Positions 6,886-14,005 of a stretch of DNA of 16,965 nt are shown in pieces. The DNA comes from JAJTFW01 sp964534995 (GTDB lineage: Bacteria > Bacteroidota > Bacteroidia > AKYH767-A > OLB10): NCBI GenBank assembly GCA_964534995.1, contig CAZHSC010000074.1, positions 1 through 16,965 of the forward strand, read 5' to 3'. Under the pieces are notes generated by a model. The model saw only the letters and a program-made list of their open reading frames with translations. It did not search any database and was not told the origin of the DNA. Every line of letters starts with the position of its first letter. Position 1 is the stretch's first letter. The position numbers and the translations under genes are program-made.

Positions 6886-8912
6886 AAAGTTTGCAATACC
6901 GGTTCAAAAACCTGTACCTGGTATTTGCCGCGCAGGGATTTGATCCATTCTTTTTCCAGATAAGTCTGATAGTCGGCGGTAATGACCCCTTTGGCTTCTT
7001 CCAGCGATTTTGGCATCACAGGCAGGATCTCTTTGATTTCAACTATTAGCAACTGATTGTTTTTATTGATATCTGCGCTGAGGCCTTTTTTCCACCCCGC
7101 AGCTTCTATTATTTCATTTTCTCCGTGCGTATATTTTCCTTCACGGATAGAAATGGCATTGGGTGTTTTTTTGTTGAGATCATTGATGATGTCCGTTGCA
7201 CTCTTTTTCCCTTTTAGCATTTGCTTTCTGAAATCGGCGGCCACCTTTGAATTCAGGCAGGTGTAGATGGTGGCATTGCATCGTTCACCCCACAAGTAAT
7301 TATTTTTGTTTTCATTATAAAATATTTCAATACCCGCTGTATCCTTCACAGCCTTGCTCCATACCATCTGATCGGTCAGGTCGAAGAGCAGAATACCATC
7401 CCTGTACTCCCGCATCAGGTTCCGGAAGTCGGGATAAATTTTATCCAGTCTTTCTTCGAGGTAACCCAGGCAGGCTTCACCGATCCATTGATCAAACATG
7501 GAGTAGGCAATAGCCTGGGCATTACTGCCGCTTCTTTTGGTTTGATGCGTGCTGAGGTATTTAGCGAAATCCTGCTGCGTAAAAGGGGTGACGGTGCCGG
7601 TGGAATCAGTGAGGGTAAAAATAGTCTTATTGAATTTTTCAGCCTTGTTGAGATCCCATTCACCTTCAGATAGACTGGTGTCGAGGGTGGCGATGAATTC
7701 ATCCTTGATTTTCGGCACTTCCTTGTACTTGAATTGCTTCTTTATTTTGCTGATCATACTGAGACGGCTGGTCTCATTGCGGCTGTCCCTGGCGATTAAT
7801 TGTTTCAGCTCCGCTTTTTTCTCCTCAAATGGTGGTATGCCTCTCTTTTCCAGCAAGCGGATAATATGATAGCCATAGGATGTTTTAACAATTCCGCTGA
7901 TGTCTCCGTCGTTCTTCAGGGCGAAGGCAGCTTTTTCAAACTCAGGAACCATTCTTCCTGTTCCAAACCAGGGTAATTCGCCTCCTTTCTTGGCCGAACC
8001 CTTGTCTTCACTGTACACCGTTACAGCACTATCCCAGGCCATACCGTTTTTAAGGGCGTTTTCCACTTCTTTTATTCTTTTTTCTGCGGCCGTTGTGGCT
8101 GAATCATTGGGTTCTTTCGGTGTACGCACCATGATATGAGCCGTGTGGATTTCACCCTGCGCAGGCCTGCTGTCAGCTACCTTGATAATATGATATCCAA
8201 ATCGCGTACGTACCGGCATGGAGATGGTGCCCGGCTTGCTGTTGAAGGCTACAGTTTCAAAGGGATAAACCATTTGCATACCTGTAAAGTAACCTAGGTC
8301 GCCGGAATTATCTTTAGCCGAAGGGTCCTCACTGGAATCACGGGCCGTCTTACCGAAATCTGCGCCTTTAAGGATCTGCTCACGGATTTTCATGATCCGG
8401 TTGTAAACAGCCACCGTGTCTTTCGGCAAAGCGTCCTGCGATACTTTTAACAGGATATGGCTGGCCCTGACATCTTTTTTAAGTCTTTCATATGCTTCGC
8501 GAATCAGGTTTTCACTAACGTCTTTATCGGTGAGATAGGGTTGTGCCAGTTGCTTTCTGTATCCGGCGAGCTCAGATTGAAAAGTACTGCTGGTATCCAT
8601 TTTCAAATTCTCAGCTTCCTTTACCTTGAGCTTGTAATTGATATACAAATCGAGGTATTCGCGCACTGCGCTTTCAGTAAAAACTGAATCACGGTTGTTC
8701 TTCCTGAATACACGTTCAAATTCGGATTTTACAATGTCCTCTCCCGCGATGTTGAGTAAAACAGGGTCATTGACAACTTTTACAGCAGATACTGCCATTG
8801 GTTGAGTAGGCTTGGCGGGTTTTACCGGGCTTGTTTTTTTTACCTGGGAGAAAGCCGTACTGCTGATGACTGTCAGACTGGCAAAGAAGGAATAAACGAT
8901 TATTTTTTTCAT
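6876..8912 (-). CDS. Periplasmic peptidylprolyl isomerase with two parvulin domains
   Basis: A 678-residue exported protein from the ATG at 8912. MKKIIVYSFFASL begins a clean signal peptide cleaved after AFS near residue 22; the frame stays open three codons further upstream, but the charged MKK start fits better. A SurA_N-like helical part (about 50-145) precedes parvulin 1 (about 147-247: RASHILLK, GDLGYF, FGYHIIKV) and parvulin 2 (about 254-355: HTAHIMVR, GGELPWF, YGYHIIRL). Both keep the hallmark histidines and glycine-rich strand. The remaining 320 residues include helices and a divergent segment (about 525-640) that may be a third, decayed parvulin. Predicted role: folding of outer-membrane or exported proteins. 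First gene of the four-gene operon with a strong promoter match 27 bp upstream; its TAA overlaps the next gene by 10 bp. Confidence 0.88.
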   Translation of the reverse strand: MKKIIVYSFFASLTVISSTAFSQVKKTSPVKPAKPTQPMAVSAVKVVNDPVLLNIAGEDIVKSEFERVFRKNNRDSVFTESAVREYLDLYINYKLKVKEAENLKMDTSSTFQSELAGYRKQLAQPYLTDKDVSENLIREAYERLKKDVRASHILLKVSQDALPKDTVAVYNRIMKIREQILKGADFGKTARDSSEDPSAKDNSGDLGYFTGMQMVYPFETVAFNSKPGTISMPVRTRFGYHIIKVADSRPAQGEIHTAHIMVRTPKEPNDSATTAAEKRIKEVENALKNGMAWDSAVTVYSEDKGSAKKGGELPWFGTGRMVPEFEKAAFALKNDGDISGIVKTSYGYHIIRLLEKRGIPPFEEKKAELKQLIARDSRNETSRLSMISKIKKQFKYKEVPKIKDEFIATLDTSLSEGEWDLNKAEKFNKTIFTLTDSTGTVTPFTQQDFAKYLSTHQTKRSGSNAQAIAYSMFDQWIGEACLGYLEERLDKIYPDFRNLMREYRDGILLFDLTDQMVWSKAVKDTAGIEIFYNENKNNYLWGERCNATIYTCLNSKVAADFRKQMLKGKKSATDIINDLNKKTPNAISIREGKYTHGENEIIEAAGWKKGLSADINKNNQLLIVEIKEILPVMPKSLEEAKGVITADYQTYLEKEWIKSLRGKYQVQVFEPVLQTLWR

Positions 8913-8938
8913 GGATAGCATCTGAATTTACAGGGAGG

Positions 8939-8968
8939 CAAATGTAATAAAGTCTGTGCCTTTTCAAG
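8939..8968 (-). promoter_or_regulatory. Promoter of the prolyl isomerase-moxR operon
   Basis: Minus strand: CTTG (plus strand 8965-8968), 18-bp spacer, TACATTTG (8939-8946), a perfect TAnnTTTG. It has the same TTGAAAA context and spacing as the trxB promoter. Predicted leader of about 20 bases to the ATG at 8912, which also supports that start. Confidence 0.6.
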
Positions 8969-9143
8969 TGCGAAAGCTGTGGCAAATGAATGAAGTTAAT
9001 GTGAAATTATGCCTGGGTCCCGGACAAGCCGGTAAAGGAGATCCGGTGAAAAATACGGACCTATCTGGTTTTATATTAATTAATTATGAGAAGTTTTGCC
9101 CGGGTCAGCCCTGCGAAATAATCTTCACGGGGATAACAAACCC

Positions 9144-10610
9144 TCATCTTGAATAGTTGGGGGCTTCTCTGATGACGGTAACATCGTGAGGATGGCTTTC
9201 CCGGATACCCGATGAAGTAATCCTGATAAATTTAGCACCCTGAAGGTCTTTGATGGTTCTGGCTCCGCAATAACCCATGGAAGCTCTTAAACCTCCCACC
9301 AGTTGATATACTTCTTCCGCAACCGTTCCTTTGTAGGGAACACGGCCAACGATTCCCTCAGGTACCAGTTTTTTGATATCATCCTCCGCATCCTGAAAAT
9401 AGCGGTCTTTGGATCCTTCTTTCATGGCTTCAATGGAACCCATACCCCGGTAAACCTTGAACTTTCTTCCCTCGTAAATCATGGTTTCACCGGGTGATTC
9501 TTCCGTACCCGCAAAGAGGGAACCAATCATCACCGTGCTGGCGCCGGCAGCAATGGCTTTCGCCACATCTCCGGTAAAACGGATGCCTCCGTCAGCGATC
9601 AGCGGAACACCGGTACCCTGCAGGGCTTTAGCCACTTCAAAAACTGCCCAAAGCTGCGGAACCCCCACACCGGCAATGACGCGGGTGGTGCAAATTGAAC
9701 CGGGCCCGATTCCGACCTTGACCGCATCCGCTCCGGCCTTCACAAGCGCTTTGGCCGCTTCGGCCGTTGCGATATTACCTACCACAATCTGCAGGCCCTG
9801 AAAAGCTTTTTTTACTTTTTTCAGGGTTTCAATCACTCCTTTTGAATGACCATGGGCGGTATCAATCACGATGGCGTCAACACCTGCATGAACCAGGGCC
9901 TCCACACGCGCCAGCGTATCGGTGGTCACACCAACAGCAGCGGCTACCCGTAAACGACCCAACTCATCTTTATTTGAATTTGGCCGTGATTTGAATTTTA
10001 AGATGTCTTTATAAGTAATCAGGCCTATCAGTTTACCGCTTTTGTTAACAACGGGCAGCTTTTCAATTTTATGCTGCTGCAGGATCAACTCCGCTTTTTG
10101 CAGGCTGGTGACTCCGGTACTCGTAATCAGGTTTTCTTTCGTCATAACCTGATGCACCTTCTTCTTCATGTCTTTTTCAAAACGAAGGTCCCTGTTGGTT
10201 AATATACCTTTCAGTATACCTGAATCATTGATAATGGGGATACCACCTATTTTATTTTCCTTCATCAGCCGGAGGGCTTCAGCGATGGATGCATCCTCCA
10301 GCATGGTTACCGGATCCTGTATCATTCCACTTTCACTCCTTTTCACCTTTCTCACTTCGGAAGCCTGTTTTTCGATACTCATATTTTTATGAAGTACCCC
10401 AATGCCGCCCTCCTGTGCCATGGCAATGGCCATAGCCGATTCTGTTACCGTGTCCATGGCAGCTGAAATGACCGGAACCCTGATGGGTATTTTTTTCGTG
10501 AAAAAACTGGAAGTGTCTGTTTCTCTTGGCATTACTTCCGAATAGGATGGAACGAGTAAAACATCGTCGTAAGTAAGGCCTTCGCCAATAAACTTCTGAT
10601 CTGATTTCAT
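9144..10610 (-). CDS. guaB: IMP dehydrogenase
   Basis: Oxidises IMP to XMP with NAD+, the committed step of guanine nucleotide synthesis, in the cytoplasm. With the ATG at 10610 the protein has 488 residues, typical for bacterial IMPDH. A TIM-barrel domain is split by two CBS domains (about 99-151 and 156-206). The catalytic loop is GPGSICTTRV with the nucleophile Cys307. The IMP-binding ADGGIR (339-344), MGSIEAM (390-396) and the flap EGIVGRVPYKG (418-428) are all intact. A TTG nine codons upstream would lengthen it, but the -7-like box overlaps that codon, so the ATG is preferred. It lies on the same strand as the chaperone operon but is separated by about 230 bp containing that operon's promoter. 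Confidence 0.97.
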   Translation of the reverse strand: MKSDQKFIGEGLTYDDVLLVPSYSEVMPRETDTSSFFTKKIPIRVPVISAAMDTVTESAMAIAMAQEGGIGVLHKNMSIEKQASEVRKVKRSESGMIQDPVTMLEDASIAEALRLMKENKIGGIPIINDSGILKGILTNRDLRFEKDMKKKVHQVMTKENLITSTGVTSLQKAELILQQHKIEKLPVVNKSGKLIGLITYKDILKFKSRPNSNKDELGRLRVAAAVGVTTDTLARVEALVHAGVDAIVIDTAHGHSKGVIETLKKVKKAFQGLQIVVGNIATAEAAKALVKAGADAVKVGIGPGSICTTRVIAGVGVPQLWAVFEVAKALQGTGVPLIADGGIRFTGDVAKAIAAGASTVMIGSLFAGTEESPGETMIYEGRKFKVYRGMGSIEAMKEGSKDRYFQDAEDDIKKLVPEGIVGRVPYKGTVAEEVYQLVGGLRASMGYCGARTIKDLQGAKFIRITSSGIRESHPHDVTVIREAPNYSR

Positions 10611-10634
10611 GGGATGATCGTGGATATTGGCATG

Positions 10635-10642
10635 CAAAAGTA
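10635..10642 (-). promoter_or_regulatory. Candidate -7 box of guaB
   Basis: Minus strand TACTTTTG matches TAnnTTTG. It would start transcription near 10630, about 20 bases before the ATG at 10610, and it overlaps the alternative TTG codon at 10635-10637, arguing against that start. No clear -33 TTG is seen 18 bp upstream. Confidence 0.4.
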
Positions 10643-10837
10643 AGAATTATTCATATCCGAAATTTTACATATTAATTATTCTTTTGATAATGAAGAGGAT
10701 ATCAGTGGAACACATCAGCGTATGTGGATGGTAGTTAAAATACGGATGCTTTCCTGTGATAATTGTAGGCAATGGTATTGCTGCTAAAGATTTCAGCCAG
10801 CGCCGGCAGGCCCTTGTGTTGCAGGAATGTGCTATAA

Positions 10838-10874
10838 ACACAAAAGCCCTCCGCAAACGGAAGGGCTTTTGTGT
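10838..10874 (-). terminator. Intrinsic terminator of the DUF2341/MopE surface protein gene
   Basis: A 13-bp perfect stem (10838-10850 with 10862-10874) continues as 3 bp (10851-10853 with 10858-10860) after one bulged base, around a four-base loop. On the minus strand the core is GCCC/GGGC flanked by A-rich and T-rich arms (ending GGGCTTTTGTGTTT), 15 bases after the stop at 10889. It is the strongest hairpin of the window. Confidence 0.85.
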
Positions 10875-10888
10875 ATGGCCAGGAAATT

Positions 10889-13816
10889 TTATTCAATGAT
10901 TAATTTTTCCGTCCTTTCCCGGTTTCCGGTACTTACCTTGATGAAATATATGCCGGATGAGCAGGGCGAAATATCAAGATCATGCTTTTGCATTCCCTCG
11001 GTGCAGGTTCCGTTTTTCTGAAGGATAGTCCGGCCGCTGATATCGGTGAGCTGCATGCTGAAGTTTTCATGTTCCACCCCATGAAAACTAATGATTACCA
11101 AGTTGTGGGCAGGATTAGGTGCAATTGAAAGTGCAGTTTCCCAGCTGTCACCTAAACGGATACAGTGAATGGGGTTAATGACAATTCCGTTGAGGACCCG
11201 CGCGGGGCTAAGGCCACAGGCGTTGGAAGTGACCACCGATACCTGCTGGCCGCTGGCGCTCTGAGCACCCCAGTTTACAAAAATTTCCTTGAATCCCTGA
11301 CTGGAGACAAGGGTAGCTCCTACAGGTATGGTCCAGGTATAATTGCCGGCCCCTGTTACGGTTGCCACTTCGTATTTGACATTGCTTTGCCCGTTACAAA
11401 TGCTGATGTCTCCGCTGATGGGGCCTGCAATGCCGGGTGCTCCTTTCACGGTTAAACTCCTTACCGGGCCATTGCCGCAACCGTTAGTACCGGCAACAGT
11501 TATTAATCCACTGCCGAAAGCAAAGTCAAAATCAACCCAGATGGTATTGGTTCCCTGTCCTGAAACAATGGTTGCCCCTGCCGGAACTGTCCATAAATAG
11601 GTATTGGCATTGGGAATAAGCGATACAGAATACGATACATTGCTGGTACCGCATACGCCATTTGCCAATCCACTGATGGCGGAAGGAGATAGAGGAGTGT
11701 TTAAACTGGTGGCGCGTGTTCTGACCGGACTGGCTCCGCAAACATTCTGGGCGCTGCAGGAAATGGTGCCGCCGGTAAACAGGTTATCGGCACTTACTTC
11801 AATCACATTGCTGCCATTGCCTGAAACGATGGTAAGACCTGCCGGTAATATCCATTGATAGGAGTTGGCCCTTGCCACTGCAAGTACGGAATAAATGCCA
11901 TTCTCTCCGGGGCACAACTTTACAGGGCCCGAAATGGAAGAAGGCCTTACAGGTGCCGTGTAGTTGATATCGATACTGATTGAAGAAGATTGTCCGGGAC
12001 CACAATTGTCAACAGGGGTGACGCTTATATTTCCGCTTATCCCGTCATGCGCGGCGAAAGATGACCAGGAAACAAAAATGGAAGTACTCCCTTGCCCTGA
12101 AAGAATGTTCATACTGGAAGGTACAGTCCATATATAGGAAGTAGCACCGGGTACTGCGGTAGTGCTAAAGGTAGCTGAACCGGTTACGACGGGTACGCAT
12201 TGGGAGGCAGGTCCGGAGATAGGTCCGGCAACTAAAATGCTTCCGGCATCCGTAACTCCGTCGCAGTTATCATCAATACCATTGCAGATTTCAATTGCCC
12301 CGGGATTTATCAAAATATTGCCGTCATCACAATCTGTATTATCTGTAACATATCCTGAAACCACTACCTGGCAACTGCTGATGGATACGGCAGGATCACC
12401 ATAACTATCTCCGTCTGTATCCAGGTAAAAATCCGTAAAGGTGATGCCATCATCCGTGAGTCCGTTGCAATTATCGTCTGTTGCATTGCAGGCTTCAGCG
12501 GCACCGGGATTGATGCTGCCGTTACCGTCATCGCAGTCGCTGCTGCTTACCACATAACCGGCAGGCGCGCCGTTGCAGGTGGTTTGAACGCCGGACAGGC
12601 TTCCATAGCCGTCATTGTCGGCGTCGATGTAATAGGTGGTAAATACCAGGCCATCATCTGTAAAACCGTTGCAATCGTCGTCGATGCCGTTGCAGGTCTC
12701 AGCGCTGCCGGGATTGATACTGCCGTTACCATCATCACAATCGTTGCTGCTGCTTACAAATCCGGCAGGTGCGCCGTTGCAGGTAGTCTGAATACCGGTA
12801 AGGCTTCCGTAACCATCATTATCCGCATCGATATAATAAGTGGTGAAAACAAGGCCATCATCAATTAAACCATTGCAATCGTCGTCAAGGCCGTTGCAGG
12901 TTTCAACAAGGGGCACCAAAGTATAGGTGGGTGCCGGACTCACCGTGTTTTTTGTAAAATACCATAAATCCGGATAGCCATAATGAAAATTGGTTAATGT
13001 ACTGGTAGGAAAAGTATTTTCTGTACAACTGTTACAATAGCGCATATCATGATAGGTAAGGTGTTCTCCGATTTGCGATGAAGTTCCATAGTAATATCCG
13101 TCCGAACTACCCTGAAACAGTTCCAATAAATAGTTAGTATTTTGCGTAAGCCATATCGGATTATTCAGGTTGCCATATGAATATTGCCCGGCCGCTCCGT
13201 TTACAACAATTTGTGAAATGATATTCTGGCTGGCAAAATCAAAGAGCGTAACGTAACGGGGTGTGCCGTTTGGCTCATTCTTGCCGAAATGTGTAACCAG
13301 CACATCTTCGTTGGGACTAAAGCGAAATCCCCGCTGAGAATTTCCAACACCTCCGGGACCACCACTGGCCACGCTGTCGGTGGAGCTGTGCGGACCAAAG
13401 AAAGTACCGGGTATTGAACTGGCGGCAATGGCAATGGGATTGCCGTAATACATGTAAATAGTCTTGGTGCCCAAGGCCGGAATCTGATCAATTTTTACCC
13501 ATACTACTGTAGCATTTGTATTGAGACCGGATTCTATCCAGTAATTATACAAGGAGCTTCCCTGGCAGTCGGAACCAAAACGCAGGTCAGACCCATCTGC
13601 CAGCAGGTTGCCTCCCGAAATAAGGCTTTGTGTATTAATTACCAACCGTAGTTGATAATCGCTCAAGGGGTTTCCAGAATTCTCAGTTACCTGAATAGAT
13701 GTAATTCCTGTCCAGCCTGAAGGCTGGGCGAGTATTGCATTAAAACGTAATAGAAATAACACAGTACAACATGACAAGAATAACATTTTTTGCTGCTTGT
13801 AAAAGTTAAATTTCAT
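10889..13816 (-). CDS. T9SS type A-sorted surface protein with DUF2341, MopE repeats and PKD-like domains
   Basis: A 975-residue secreted protein. A signal peptide (MKFNFYKQQK then hydrophobic, cleavage after ILA near 30) is followed by a DUF2341 domain (about 40-127: LSDYQLRLVI, YMYYGNP). A beta-rich region of uncertain family follows (about 157-300). Then come MopE-type metal-binding repeats (305-526), each with CNGxDDDCNG, an acidic DADNDGYG loop and NDCDDGNGSINPG. Four PKD-like domains lie at about 531-616, 628-707, 713-791 and 799-880, sharing (Y/N)xWTVPxG and ISG openings. The tail (about 888-975: IAPNPAHN, DISGRTI, SSGIYFIKV) is a type A T9SS sorting domain, so the protein should cross the outer membrane by T9SS and be cleaved and anchored on the surface or released. 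The acidic loops probably bind calcium. The ligand or surface function is unknown; an adhesive or structural role is inferred. Confidence 0.9.
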   Translation of the reverse strand: MKFNFYKQQKMLFLSCCTVLFLLRFNAILAQPSGWTGITSIQVTENSGNPLSDYQLRLVINTQSLISGGNLLADGSDLRFGSDCQGSSLYNYWIESGLNTNATVVWVKIDQIPALGTKTIYMYYGNPIAIAASSIPGTFFGPHSSTDSVASGGPGGVGNSQRGFRFSPNEDVLVTHFGKNEPNGTPRYVTLFDFASQNIISQIVVNGAAGQYSYGNLNNPIWLTQNTNYLLELFQGSSDGYYYGTSSQIGEHLTYHDMRYCNSCTENTFPTSTLTNFHYGYPDLWYFTKNTVSPAPTYTLVPLVETCNGLDDDCNGLIDDGLVFTTYYIDADNDGYGSLTGIQTTCNGAPAGFVSSSNDCDDGNGSINPGSAETCNGIDDDCNGFTDDGLVFTTYYIDADNDGYGSLSGVQTTCNGAPAGYVVSSSDCDDGNGSINPGAAEACNATDDNCNGLTDDGITFTDFYLDTDGDSYGDPAVSISSCQVVVSGYVTDNTDCDDGNILINPGAIEICNGIDDNCDGVTDAGSILVAGPISGPASQCVPVVTGSATFSTTAVPGATSYIWTVPSSMNILSGQGSTSIFVSWSSFAAHDGISGNISVTPVDNCGPGQSSSISIDINYTAPVRPSSISGPVKLCPGENGIYSVLAVARANSYQWILPAGLTIVSGNGSNVIEVSADNLFTGGTISCSAQNVCGASPVRTRATSLNTPLSPSAISGLANGVCGTSNVSYSVSLIPNANTYLWTVPAGATIVSGQGTNTIWVDFDFAFGSGLITVAGTNGCGNGPVRSLTVKGAPGIAGPISGDISICNGQSNVKYEVATVTGAGNYTWTIPVGATLVSSQGFKEIFVNWGAQSASGQQVSVVTSNACGLSPARVLNGIVINPIHCIRLGDSWETALSIAPNPAHNLVIISFHGVEHENFSMQLTDISGRTILQKNGTCTEGMQKHDLDISPCSSGIYFIKVSTGNRERTEKLIIE
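12239..12904 (-). repeat. Coding tandem repeat, 204-bp period (MopE-type metal-binding units)
   Basis: Cysteines at residues 307, 375, 443 and 511 of the surface protein are spaced exactly 68 residues apart, so the gene carries three full 204-bp units plus a short fourth. Units 1 and 2 share 58 of 68 residues, and many DNA differences between them are third-position changes. Unit 3 and the partial unit 4 are more diverged. Confidence 0.85.
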
Positions 13817-13904
13817 AGGTGTTTTGATTTAATGGTTTCATCAGGCAATGTAGAATTTAATTCAATGCACTCAAAAAAAAAGTAAATGATCACCGCTCGC
13901 TGTT

Positions 13905-13935
13905 GATAAATACAGCCATCCCCTGAATAGACAAA
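13905..13935 (-). promoter_or_regulatory. Weak promoter candidate of the 10889-13816 gene
   Basis: Minus strand TTTG (plus strand 13932-13935), 19-bp spacer, then TATTTATC (13905-13912), which misses two of the six fixed positions of TAnnTTTG. It would give a leader of about 80 bases. The -33 TTTG lies inside a 13-bp palindrome. Confidence 0.25.
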
Positions 13936-13951
13936 CTTTGTCGAAAGGGAT
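13918..13951. promoter_or_regulatory. Nested dyad between the two surface-protein genes
   Basis: GACAAA-C-TTTGTC (13930-13942) is a palindrome with 6-bp arms. It is framed by ATCCC (13918-13922) and GGGAT (13947-13951), which also pair. It lies about 100 bp upstream of the 13816 start and overlaps the weak -33 candidate, so it may be an operator. It could also be a second RNA hairpin behind the terminator at 13961-13986. Confidence 0.35.
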
Positions 13952-13986
13952 ATAAAAATGGAGGCCGCCCATCCCTGAGCGGCCTC
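13951..13986 (-). terminator. Intrinsic terminator of the type B T9SS protein gene
   Basis: A perfect 8-bp stem GAGGCCGC/GCGGCCTC (13961-13968 with 13979-13986) with a ten-base loop, followed on the minus strand by CATTTTTATA. It begins 19 bases after the stop at 14006. Confidence 0.8.
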
Positions 13987-14005
13987 ACCACGCGTTGACC
14001 GGAAT

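Noticed and set aside
9060..9143. Terminator or riboswitch after guaB
   Set aside because: Only short GGG/CCC pairings and an AT-rich TTAATTAATTAAT stretch are present, with no convincing stem and T tail.
8956..9156. 66-codon plus-strand frame in the guaB-chaperone operon gap
   Set aside because: It covers the minus-strand operon promoter and the guaB end, and its translation resembles no family.
10611..10637. N-terminally extended guaB from a TTG codon
   Set aside because: The extra nine residues are not part of the IMPDH family start, and the -7-like box overlaps the TTG.
10665..10856. 63-codon minus-strand open frame between the terminator and guaB
   Set aside because: It runs from the terminator stem into the guaB promoter region, has no recognisable features, and its 5' part would overlap the hairpin. 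Probably chance.
12239..12904. CRISPR-like regular repeat
   Set aside because: The 204-bp period is in frame inside a long gene and encodes conserved CNGxDDDCNG motifs, so it is a protein repeat.
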